Origin: Zopfochytrium polystomum
Lineage: Eukaryota; Chytridiomycota; Chytridiomycetes; Chytridiales; Chytridiaceae
Direction: 5' to 3'
NCBI GenBank assembly: GCA_025765615.1
Contig: JAIVFJ010000225.1
Span: 36,248-100,247 of the forward strand
DNA: 64,000 bases
The number at the start of each line of letters is the position of its first letter. Positions within the stretch are counted from its first letter, which is position 1. Shown here one piece after another: positions 8,514-19,788 of this stretch. The translations under genes were made by a program, and so were the position numbers. Under the pieces are notes generated by a model. It made no database searches, was not told where the DNA came from, and worked only from the letters and a program-made list of their open reading frames with translations.

Positions 8514-11500
8514 TCAGCTCCTGAGCAGCTGCGCAACCATGTGGATGCGCTCCACAACTTGCGGGAGGAGCGCGCCCACGCTTTCGTTGATGAGCGCTTG
8601 AAAGAACTGGATCGACTCCTCGTCCGTCAGGTCGAGGCGGAACTTTTCTTGAACCTTGGGGCCGTCGCGACGGTGGGAGAACGACGACGAAACATCAGCA
8701 AAAATGCTACGTGGAGGAGATGCAAGCCCAACGCCGTCTCACCTTTTGCACTGCCTTATCCGGCTCCAGGGCAATATCCGGCACGTTCGCGCTGACCATC
8801 AATGCGAACAAGTTCAAAATCAGGTTCGCGGACTTGCGCAGGTTGTTGAACGCGATGAAGCAGTAGGACTTGAACTTTTGGTAGTGGGGCGAGGCGGTGC
8901 CGCCCATGACGTCGATGATCTCTTTGGAGAGCTTCATCGGCGGCGGGAACGGCTTGGGGTCGCGTCCAAGCATGTAGCCAAAGTCAATGTGAAAGAGGTT
9001 CCCTGCCGGGGCGACAGAGAGAGAGATAGGTGGGGTGAGCATCCGAGGTCTGGGAAAACAACTGGTGCCGGGAGGGGAGGCTTCGATTTCCGCTCTCTCA
9101 CCGTTTGTCGTCAGCAGGATGTTATCTAGGTGGCGGTCGCCGATGCCGAGGAGGTAAGTGATCACACTGTAGCCAGCTTCTCGGCACCGAGGATCGAGGA
9201 AATTAGAATTTGAGAAAACGCCTGCCTGACAAAGTACCCACCACAGCTGCGCACGTACGTCTCCATTGCTTGCGCGGGGATATCTTCGTTCGCCCGCCCT
9301 TTCAAGAAGGGAGCCAAGCTGTACCCATTCTCCGCCAAAATCGCCGCGACGGCGCTCGAAGGGATAAATTGGACCATCCCTAACAATGAGAAAGCGCGTG
9401 CGTGTCAATGGCGGCAAGCCTGCACTGGAGAGACGGAGGAAAGGGGGGAAGGCTTCCCACCTTGGTCGGAGCCCGTCGCAAGAACCTTGTACGGTGTGAG
9501 TTTCAGGTCGAGGTTTTCTTTGCGGAGGAGCTTGTCCATCAGCATGATGATTTGCACGACAAGTTGGTCCTGACGGAGGTCATCGCCGGTTTTGAACATA
9601 ACCTGCGAGAAAAGCGAACGCGAAGAGGGGTTTTTTGTGAAGTTAGCCCGATTAACCATCGGAAAGGGACGAAGAGAAAGAAGAAGAAAAAAAAGCACCG
9701 TACCGGGTACTCTGATCCGTCAAGACACAAAAATGTCAATTTGAGGGGGAACAAATTGCTTTTGAACACCATCGCTTTCTCTGAAAACATATAAAGTCGC
9801 TTTCAATAGCTGTTCTTCCTTTCGTGATAAATGGCGTACCAGGAATGATTCCAGTAATTTGGACATGCGCATCCAGAGGCAAAGGAATCGGAGGGAAAGA
9901 CAGAAGGCCGTTTTTCGGATCTGCTATGTACGCTTGCAGCTTCTCAATCTGTCATTGCGAGTTGTGAGATTCAAAAGAAAAAAGAAGACTATCAAAAAGG
10001 CACAGCGGAGCACGAGAAGTAGACCATACTCGTCTTGGCCGCGACTCCTTCATCAATCGGACTTCTCTGGAGAGTTTTGCAAGCGTTCCGACAAGTTCCG
10101 ACTGGCGCTTGAAAACATCGCGCCGGTGCAATCCATCAGGCACCTATGGGTTTGCGTCAGACACAAAGCATAGCGAGAAATGAAAAATGCGGCAAGAAAT
10201 TCAATCTATCCATTTACCTCCGCCATGGCCGCCATGAATTGCGATGCAACCTTGCCGTACATCCGACCAGACTGCTTGTCCTCACATTCCACCATCAGAT
10301 ACCTGCGCAATCGAGCGGTTCACGCAAAAAAAAATTTGTCAACGATTGGGGAACACAGAGCGAAATGGGCCAACCAATAAAAGTAGTTTCCAAGAATCGG
10401 ATTCTTGATAGACCGATCAATCAAGAAGTCCGCCAGGGGTGACTCATAGATCCCGCTTTTTTCGGTGATATTTTCAAACTTGAGCGCCTGAACAAGCTGG
10501 AGAAGGAAGAGTCGGAGATCCTGCAGGTTGTTGGTTGGAGGGTGTTGAGGTCAGGTCACTGCTTCAGCGAACAAAATCTAGAGATAAACCCAAAAAACGT
10601 GACGGAATGTACCTCGTCGTTTGCTTTCTTCAGCTGCAAAACTGCGTAACCGCGGACCTGCGGGTGTCTAAAAGACTGCCCCAGCAGTTCCAGCGCGTCT
10701 TCGACGTCGATTTCGGCCCATCCCAGTATGAGGTCCACGGCTTGTTTCACCTCGACAGAGTCTTGCCATTCGATACATTTCAAAAATTTCGTTAAAGCCT
10801 GTTGGGTTGTTCAGCTCACGACATGACGTAAAACAGCATGACGGTGTTCACGAGGCTTCTGCATGGAGAATCACCTTCTTGTTTTGCGTCAAGTAGAACC
10901 GGAACTTCCACAACAGATCTTTCTCCTCTGTCGTCAGATTTTGAGTTGGTGGGTATTTCACAATTTTCTGCACAGCAGCGGTCAATCATATGGTCCATCC
11001 GCCTTCCCCGGGAATGTTTGATTTGCCCTCACATTCAGATCGTCTCGCAGCTTCGAATTCGGTTTCAAGTCCCTATCCAGCGGTCCGTTGCGGTGGCTGC
11101 GCGCAAGCTTCCTGTGCTTGCTTTCAACTGGGTTGTCCCGGACGCTTTCGGGATCGTCGACCGTCAGGTACTCGGCGTCGAGCATTCGAGGAAGAACGAA
11201 CGGCGGAAGGCTGTATTCCTTTCATGGGGTGGAAAAGGTGCGGGGCGAAGTGTGGTCAGATGATTGCCTGCGGTCGATTTCAAAGCGTGCACACCTTTTC
11301 GCTGTACACCACAGGGTGATCGAATTGTGGCAGCTCAATGTACAAAAAAAGCTTCTTCCGAGTCGCGTGCTCTTTCTGAATTGCGAGAAGCAGGCGGAAA
11401 TGCTCGGTTAGGCGAAAAATGTAGCGAGAAACCCTCTTATCCCGACCTTGTTTATAGACTCGATCTCTCTGAACACCAAATAGTCCATCCAGTCGACGCG

Positions 11501-12521
11501 CGGCAAGTCTCCCCTCTCGTACTGCCGCATGATCTGCCGATGCGGGTTTACACTTTGAGTAAAAGCGTACCCTCAAACCTTTCCCTCCTTACCCGTTCCA
11601 ACCGATCCATCTCACTCGAATCCTCAACCTTCCCCGGCGTCGTCGTCAGCGTGTGTCCATCCGCCTCGCTCCAGTACCACATCTGCAGCTTGTGCTTGCC
11701 CTTTCGCAGCGTGCTTTAGGGGTGAAGAGGGTAAGCGCGGGAAAAGAAAAAAAGGAAACACAGTAAACCATCCGGCCGGCCGGTCTCTCCCCCAACCCCG
11801 GCAGCTCACTTATTCCTGTTAAACAGCGGAACCGCCGCGCCGCCGATAGGCTCCGCGCGGCGCGGGCCGTACGAGTCCCATACGGTGAACGCGACGAGGG
11901 TGGAGAGCGGCAGGTCCTTGTAGCTGACTGGGAAGGTGATCCATTCGTTCCATCTGTGTGTGCGCGCGGGGGGAAGGTGGGGAGCGCGCCTTCCCTTGGT
12001 AAGTGGTGGGGTGGCGGTGCTTGCGCTCCCGACACAGTACCACAGAAGGAGGAATAAAAACAAAACGAGAAGAAAGGGTGATACTCAACGCAAGGTGATT
12101 CTGAAAGCACCGGTACTGCGTTCGGATCGGCAGCGACAGCGGGGAGTTGTCGGCGAAGAGCTGGCACGAGATGTAGCACTCGGAAGTGTCCCTTTTTTAT
12201 TTTTATGGAGTATGTTTTTTGGGCCAGTGTAAGCACAAAAACGAATGGACTCGCCGAACGGCTGCGCAAAGTAAGCTCACCTCGCACCGACGACGGCGTG
12301 ATGCCGCAAGAGCGGATCGTCCAGCAGGCTGAGAAAGTCCTTTTGCGGCCGGTGGCCTTCGAGGCTTGCGCTGGGCGTTTAGCGGTATCCCGAAAGTCGT
12401 GGTGGTTATTAGGCTATCGTTTGCGTCTAGGGATGAAAGGGAGAGTCGTGGGGTACATTCTGCATCGAACGGGCGCCTCGACTTCGGAGGCGACGCAGAA
12501 GGAAAAGTCCCGAAACTCCAT
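8514..12521 (-). CDS. VPS34: Class III phosphatidylinositol 3-kinase Vps34
   Basis: Makes PI3P on endosomes and autophagosomal membranes, in complex with Vps15 and Atg6/Vps30 in known systems. About 15 exons join in family order. Exon 1 (12457–12521) starts MEFRDFSF, exon 2 (12281–12370) carries [17 protein letters not shown], and exon 3 (12090–12191) has [18 protein letters not shown]. Exons 4 and 5 finish the C2 domain. The helical domain follows (about 10400–11200: [33 protein letters not shown]). The kinase domain holds [21 protein letters not shown], the catalytic loop [12 protein letters not shown], and the activation segment [13 protein letters not shown]. The last exon ends [11 protein letters not shown], the membrane-binding helix. 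The long linker of animal Vps34 in the helical region is missing. All key catalytic residues are present. Confidence 0.95.
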
Positions 12522-12855
12522 TTAGGTTCGTTCAACCCTGATCAAACGTGAATGGACCGATCGTGCGGAGGCACTGCAAATCTGGGATGCCCCCGTTCTG
12601 ACCAGTCTGACAAGGAGCCACTTTTCCACCTGCAAACTTGTTCAACCCCACACGGTTTTTCCTCTCGACAAAAATGCTACAAAACAGATGCGACGAAAAG
12701 GTTCAGCGTAGGCAGTTGGAGAGGCACTTCAGGGACGATGAAAGCAACGCTGAAGACCGAGGAGCACGAAATTGAAGCCACGAGGAAAAGAGAAGCAAAA
12801 AACAGAACATCAACAAAGTTCAAACAAAACTATATCAGACTGGCCCAATTTCCCA

Positions 12856-14382
12856 TCAAAACCCAAAGATCAGCAGCCTCGGAACAAACATCAAGATCCG
12901 CCAGTACAGCGGAACCAGCACCCAAACAGCGTACCACGCGCCACCGACGCGCAGCCAGTCGTATAGCTCCGCTTCTAACCTGACGATCCGCTTGGTCATA
13001 CCGCCGTGGGCCGCGGCGAGCCGAGCCTCTTCCTCCTTGTCCAAGACCATCGAGCCCTTGTCAAAGAACGTCGCCAACCGCGCGTCCTTCAGGGTGTACC
13101 GGTGGCGCAGCCAGTGGGTGAAGGCCTTCTTCTCCGCTTCGTTGGCGGCGTCGATGCCGACGCGGCCGGATGCGAATCCCGCGCTGGCAGATTCGAGGCC
13201 GGGGACGGTGGGGATGGGGATCTTTTCAATGTGGATGTGGATGCGGCGCGGGTACTTCTTGCGGAAGTAGACGTCCTCCACCAAGTACGAATAGTAGGGA
13301 ATGTCTGTGGCGTTAAGGCCAGAGTAGCCGACCGTCAGGTCAAACACAGAGTCAAGCGCGTTGTGCCCCTTCAAGATGAGAAGACAGTGATGGAGGCCGG
13401 TAGCGCGGGGAAGAATAACATGCTTTGGATGGTCCGCGATTCCCTCCTGTATAATAACATGATACGAGGGGGTGGGTTAGATCCATCCGATGCAATGCAG
13501 ACGTCCGAAACTCCAAACCATCTATTTCCCCCACCTTTGCAGCGTGTGCTTTGGACTTTGCGACGTTCCCCGGCGTGTTCAGCGTTCCCTCAGGGAAGAT
13601 GTAGAGCCACAGCGGGTTACGCGGGTGGCAGGCGCGCGTGAGGTATTTTGTGATGCGGAGCTTGTCAACGTCGGCTTTTTGTTTCATGAAGATCAGCTCG
13701 AAGAACCACATTCCCTGGCCAAGAACTGGCAGGAGGCGAAGGTACTCCATCAGAAGGATCTTGACTTCGCCGTGCGCGCCCCTGGGGGGGAAAGCGGGGA
13801 GTTTCAGGAAAGGAGATCGGTTGATGGCGATTTGGAGAACGCGCCACACTCGTCGGCGATCCACACACCACAGCAAACTACTTACGAAAACCAAGCCAAA
13901 GCCCACAAGTACAGCCAGTCCGGGTAAATCTGGTGGTTCGCAAACAGCACAGCCTTCTCCTTCCCGCTCAGCTTATCATAGTCGCCGGTCAGCACCAGGG
14001 CGGTACCGGGGCAAAACAGCTCGGTGACGGTGACGGCGACCGATCCAAAGATCTGCTCCGTGAGACGGATGTAGGATCGGTAGACGTGGTGGGAGTGGAA
14101 GTAGAAGAGGAGCAGCGACGGGATCTGCAGGACGACGATGCCGAGGGAAGAGATGTAGATGAAGAGGGTGAAGAGGACGGCGCGGATGTAGAACTCGGGG
14201 GTGTCCTTTTTGGAGGGGGTGGTTGACTTTGAGGAGGAGGGATCGCCGCCGCTCGGTGGCGAGGACGAGGAGGGCGACGCGACAGATGAGGCCGAGGCGG
14301 CGCTTGGAACAGGCGGGTGGGAGCCGGCGGCGGCGGCGGCGTCCATGGCGGAACTTTGTTTCCAGAAGGAAAGGGGATCCAA
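12856..14382 (-). CDS. Lysophospholipid acyltransferase, AGPAT/LCLAT type
   Basis: Three exons (13886–14382, 13535–13781, 12856–13446) join in frame to 444 residues. It should transfer acyl groups from acyl-CoA to a lysophospholipid in ER or mitochondrial membranes. Motif I is NHQIYPDW (NHx4D) and motif III is FPEGTLN; ILPRATGLHH follows as the conserved LPR-T segment. A Ser/Pro-rich N-terminus precedes a hydrophobic segment (FTLFIYISSLGIVVLQIPSL), and two more hydrophobic stretches close the protein (WYAVWVLVPLYWRILMFV). Motifs and layout match AGPAT5/LCLAT1-like enzymes. Whether the substrate is lysophosphatidic acid, lysophosphatidylinositol or lysocardiolipin cannot be told. Its stop lies about 330 bases from the VPS34 start, on the same strand. 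Confidence 0.88.
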
Positions 14383-14776
14383 CTGTGCGAAGCTGCTGTT
14401 GGGTGGTGGGTGGGTGGTGCTGGGGTATCGGCCGTTCAGGGGCCCTCGTCGTTTGGGTGGTCGTGGGGGCGAAGCTGCGAAGGCGCCGACCGATTACGTG
14501 TGTGTCAGAAGAAAACAAAGAAAAGAAACGTGGGATAAAAACTCCTGAAGCCTTTCCCGGTCTTCCGGCGCAAATCGATAACTTCTTGTCCGTGCATTCA
14601 CTGTATTCACTGTATTCACTGTAGTCACTGTTTTCCACAAACGCGAATAACGCATTGCAACGCAGAGCAACAAACACGTCCCTCTGGTTAAATAATACAA
14701 GAAATGCCTCACACAAAGAGTAAGAGCGAGTGAGAGTGTAAGGGAGAGAGAGAAAGGGAGATAAGGGGAGCAGCAA

Positions 14777-17099
14777 TCATGCCCCTGAAAAGCCCATCCA
14801 CAGTGCCGCAAAGTCAGCATGCGCTTCCGCCTCGCTTGCCCCGCTGCAAATACCCGGGACAAACGAAGTCCGACGTTGTAGGCCTGATGGCGGCGGCGGC
14901 GCCTCTCCGCCCTGTGGTCCAAGGTCCGCGTTTTGCATCGGCCCGTTTGGGTTCAGTTCCTGGAGGGCATTCGGAGCTGCGACTGTTGCTGCCAGTGCGG
15001 CGGCCGCCGCAACAACCGCAGCGGCGGAAGGCCGGCCGCGCTTGGCGGGTGGTTGTGGTGGTGGGTAGTGTGCGGGACGTTTGAAGCAGTTTGTGTCTGT
15101 TTTCGGTTCCATTGACGAGTAAACAATAAATCACGTGCCTTGGGGCAATGGCGGCACAAGTTGCTCACCAAGGGAATCCAAGTCTATTGCTCGATGCTCG
15201 TATTTCAAACGGAGCTCATCCTTTGCAACCGCCGCAATCATTTCCTGTCGTATGCGGCCTCTCCGCGTCTAGAAGAAATAATTAAAATATAAATCTAGTC
15301 CTGTTGCCGGCGAAGAAGCTTACAAAAAATGCATTCCGAGCTAGTTCTGCGTCGGCCTCGAAGAGGCTGTCGGCCCGTTTCATCAGGTGGTTTCGTCGGG
15401 ACAACGCAAGCCCCATTTTCGCTTGGTATCGCTCTTCGATCAGCTTCAGCTCTGCCAGCATATCGGGGTGGGAAACTAAAGAGCCGCAATTCACGGTTAG
15501 CTCTGGTTGAAATGCTTTGGACAACTCTGCGTCTTACATTCTCTCGCAAGTGTCTCCTCTTCCCTCAGTTCTTGCATCTTAGCCTCGAACTCCCTTGAAA
15601 CCAAGCGGGACTGTAAGAACACAAAGAAAGTGGACCAACCAAAGGACTCACCCATCGTTCAGCTTTAGCCGTTTCGACCCATCGCCTGAATCTCCTTCTT
15701 GATCGCCATTTTTCGTGCTGCGACGATCCTCTGACGTGCCCATATCCTCCCCTCCACCTCCTGCGCGGTTGCTGTTGGCACTAACCTTCCCCGCTGCTCT
15801 TTTCGGACGGCCCGGCGGTCGTCCTCGACGATTGTTCGCGGCAGTAGCCGTTGGGGCCGGCGATGCCGCAGATGTAGGTGTCGAAGCGGCGGACGATGAA
15901 GACGAAGAGGATGGATTTACGGCTACTGTGGGTTGGGGGAATGAGGGCGCGGTCGGTGACGGCGCGGCCGCGAGAACCACGGCTTCCGCAAGGGCCGAGG
16001 CATCGGCTTCCGAGACGTTCAGAAGCGCATCGAGGGCGTCAACAGGTACACCACCGCGACGGCGCATCATACGAAGGGTGCGAGCATTTGCCGCAGCGGT
16101 TGCGGTCGCAGTGCTCGACGAGGACGATGGCGAAAACGCACTTGACGAGTTTACAGACTTGCTGAATGCGCTCGACTGCCGGTGGCTGTCCGCAGCTGGC
16201 GCTGTCGATTCGGAGTGCGGTGAATTCGGCGCTTGAGAGTCTGGCCGTTCCACGGAGAATCCAGTTGTCTGAGCAGATGCGAGAAACTCCAAGTCTCTCG
16301 GGGCCAGCAGACTTGATGCCGAATCTGAATTTGTTAACGAAGAGGCAGTCGGGCCAGAAGGTGGGAGAGTAGCCTTAATGGCCTTGATAGCAAGATCCCA
16401 GCTACCGGAAGGCGGGACAGGGGTGCGCATATTTAAGGGGATATCATCATCAACGGCGAAATCTGTAAATATTCGGCCGATTTTGCTCAACACTGAATCT
16501 GTTGATGTTCGAACCGCAGGGGCAGCGGGCGACTTCCCAACCGCTGCTTCGCCTTCAAGCTTTTCAGCATTCCGTTTTCGGAGCGACTCCTTCGACGGGC
16601 GGCCGCGCTTTCGCTTTTCGATCACTGTGGGAGACTTGACGTCCGACGGAGGATCCTCTTTGGGCAGTGGGGCTGGGGGAACCAAGACCGGCTGCACAAC
16701 CTGTGGCGGTGGCTCAGTGGCCCAGACTATGGAGCGAGTCGCTTCACGCAATATATCCGAGGATGGGGCCCGCACGTCCAACTTGAGGGACAACGCCAAA
16801 GAGGCTTGCGGGAGTTGCGGCAGGTCAGGCGCGCCCGCGTCGTAGGAGCGTACAGAGGCTGTGGTCGCGGAGGGAGTGTCCATTTGGGCGAGTGGGGGAA
16901 TGCGGAGGGTGACAGCGCACGCCGGGTGCAAGTGGGACTCATGTGCATAGGGGTCGGACGAAGACTGCTGGCGAGGGGCCAGGAGGCCGCTTGAAAACAC
17001 CGACATGGGGGGATTGAGTGACAGCTCGCCCGACATTTGGCCTTTAGGGGTGGGGAGGCTGTGAGACAAGCCGATGGGAATCAAAAGAATTTTTTTCAT
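14777..17099 (-). CDS. AT-hook nuclear protein with Sds3-like coiled coil
   Basis: Five exons (15652–17099, 15538–15593, 15324–15475, 15169–15268, 14777–15096) keep frame and give 691 residues. The first exon holds two AT-hook-like motifs, KRKRGRPSKES and NNRRGRPPGRPKR, inside Ser/Ala/Pro-rich disorder. The short middle exons encode a charged coiled coil (EFEAKMQELREEETLARE, HPDMLAELKLIEERYQAKMG, RRGRIRQEMIAAVAKDELRLKYEHR). The HPDML-containing coil and its position resemble the Sds3/BRMS1 family of Sin3 deacetylase subunits, but that similarity is weak. The last exon adds another KRGRP and an Ala-rich tail. The start may be the second ATG (MSGELSLNP), because MKKILLIPIG overlaps a possible splice acceptor. 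Likely a chromatin regulator. Confidence 0.6.
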
Positions 17100-19788
17100 T
17101 AGCCGTTTCCCTTATGCGCACGCTGCTAGATCGAGCGAGAGCGGGGTGGGAGGGGGAAGAGACAGACGACGGAGAACGGAGGGAGGGAGACTGAGGCAGG
17201 AGGAGAGGGACCCCCACTCACAACACACTTTTTTGAAAAAAAGGGTGGGTGAAAAGCCAAAAAACAGTAGTAAAGTGCAAAAACGAAAAGGAGAAAAAAA
17301 AAAGTTTTCCCAACAAAACACAGCAGTGTGTGTGTGTGGTCTCACCTTTGCTTTCCGTTCCTTTGCCAGTTTTTTCTTTTCTTTTGGTCAAACTGTGGGT
17401 TTTTGGGTGGGCGTTCGATGAGCTGTTGCTGTTGCGTCAGAAGTACCGCCGCCCCACCCACCACGAGTCTTTACACTCAGTACCTTGGCGCTGGCACGGC
17501 TCGTCGATGTGCAACTAGAGAGAGCAGTGCGCGCGCCCGTTTCAAAAGCAGGCGATGACCAGTTGCCAGCCCCTTCTCCCCAAATAGAGCCCCGTTCGGT
17601 GGTCTGCTGTCGGTTCGCTGGGGTATGTGCTTTGGTGATCGCCCCTCTGTTAGGCTTGTGCGAGATGGAGAGGAAATTGTTGCCAACCGAGAGCGAGAGG
17701 GAGAGGACAAAGAGAGGGAGAAGAAGCAGTTCACTTTCAGCAGGGAATAGGAAAAATGATGAGCAAAACAAAAAAAAGGGCGATTTGCGGAGGGCCTGGC
17801 GTTCGCAGTTTGATCGAGCGCAAGCTTTTAACATTCCTGAGGGGGGGTGAAGCAGGTCGCCAGTTGCTGAGGTAAAAAAAAAAAAAAAAAAAAGAAACCC
17901 GCTTGAGGTTGTGGGGGAAAGAGGTACTCACATCCCGATCGACGAGCAAAAGTTGCGTCGAGGCGACTGCTGGGGCCGGCTCGTCCAGAGATGCTCGGCG
18001 TTCCCGTCACTGGGCGTCGTCCTAATACAGTCGAGGGTGGGAGGGGCAAATGAGGTGAGAGGGATGGTAAGCTGTGATGGGCTGGTTGGATTGGCCGCTG
18101 CCAGGCTTCCCGAAGTCTCGCGCGCGGCACCATCCATCGGGGGGGGTTATTTTTCTTGTTTGTTGGGGGTGCGGGCGGGGACGGGAGGGAGGCTGGAGTT
18201 TCCAGCAAAAGCTTACTTGCGGAAGAGAGATTTCGAGGGGTTACTTCTCTGGGGCCTGATAGAAGCTGGCAGCGGCGGCGGAGGGTCAAGAGGCGGTTGG
18301 GCTGGGGCGGAGAGGTGCCGGGGGGGTGGTTGGATGGGTCGGTGGAGAGCAGCAGGAGAAGGATGGAAGGGAGCGAGAGAGAGAGAGAGAGAGAGAGAGA
18401 CGCTCCTCTCTGCCTTTGAAACCTTTTTTCTTTTTGTTTCTTTGGTTTTGCTTTTTTGTTTTGTTGGTTTTGTTTCTTCTTTGTCTGAATTTGCTTGTTT
18501 TGGCCTCTTTCTCATCAATCACCAGTGCTCACCCTTTCCGTTTTTTGTTTTTCTTTTTCTTTTCTTTTTGTTTTCATTTTGCGTTTGATTTTTTGTTTTC
18601 AGCTTGCCTTTGTCGAATTTTGTATGTGTTCCGTGCGGTTTTTCTGTTTTGTCATTTGTTTTTTCACCACAATCTTCTTCGTCTCCTCGATTTGATGGGT
18701 GCATCGCTGCCCTTCGCAGTTCTCTGGTGAGTCTTTCGACCGCTCATCCATCAACCACAAAGGTTGATCTGCTGCAAGAGAAAGAGAATTGTGGGTAGAA
18801 CGTACTATTGCGACGCTTCAGAGATCCTCCCTCTCTCAGTTCTTTCATAACGTTGGCAGCAGTTTCGACTGCCAAAAAAAACTGACTTGATTGCAGATCT
18901 TTGGCTGCTTCCAGAGTCGCACCGCTCCCAGCAGCGGCTGTGGAATAACGACGCGCTCTGAACTCAGCCAATAGTTCCGCCGTGAAAGGTCGGCGTGTAC
19001 AACGGCTCTGGGGATTGGGCCCGTAGTTGCTTGTTCTGGGGAAACCTTCGTGTGTGGGGGTCGTTGGGCCTTGTGTGCACACGAATGTCTTCTCACAACC
19101 ATGCGCTTTGCACAACGGCAAATGGTGCAGTTTGTCTCCCGGTGCTTCTCCGATTGGAGATGATGTTTGTCTTCCCCGGACTCCGCGGGTCGGCTTTCCT
19201 TTCCTCTGTTCGCACTTCTGTCTGAGCTGCAGCTGCGATTTTGGCCAATGACGATTTTCGGTTATTAATTGGGTTTGGGTGGCACCCCACATACAGCCAA
19301 AGGCCTCGTCGCTTTCTCGCGGCCACCTCGTTGGGAACCTTCGCTGTTTTGCGGCGACCATCTTAACAATGAAAGGAGCTTCTCGGAGAAGCCTTTTACA
19401 ATATCCCCTCTCTCGATTGCAGGCGTCCGTGGCAGCCGAACCTCTGATAGCTGCGTTCAATATTTAACCCTTTTGGCGAGGGAAAACCGACCTTGTCAAC
19501 ACCGAAAGAAAGAACCAAAAAACTTGATCCGTCAGTGCCGACTCCAGGCCAGACTGGGTTGGACGCACAATCAAACGACCCGCTGGTCGAACAGTACTAG
19601 AGCCATCTGAAACACGGGATCCCTGCGAGGGGATCCTTGCAACGGCGAGCTCTGAGCCGCTTGCTGAATTTGGTGCTTTTGGGCGGATCTTTCGGCTCAC
19701 GATCTCGTGGGCAACTCTTGTCTAGCAACAGTTCACGATCGATCTCACCGACGCAAAACCCAAGACAGCCACAGGACGCAAGCCCATC
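17100..19788. other. 2.7-kb spacer between divergent AT-hook gene and INTS6
   Basis: Contains CT-rich minus-strand tracts (17130–17230, 17650–17720) of the kind seen in fungal promoters, and T-rich plus-strand tracts at 18420–18660. On the minus strand 18790–19460 is open for over 200 codons and ends at a strong GTACGT donor. Segments near 17460–17630 and 17938–18020 are also flanked by plausible splice sites (AAG|GTACTG, GAT|GTGAGT). These could be 5' exons of the AT-hook gene or a separate gene, but I cannot join them in a consistent frame. Confidence 0.3.

Noticed and set aside
13352..13534. Suspected frameshift between exons 2 and 3 of the acyltransferase
   Set aside because: Careful recounting of the acceptor at 13447 shows the exons join in frame (AAK|EGIADHPKH).
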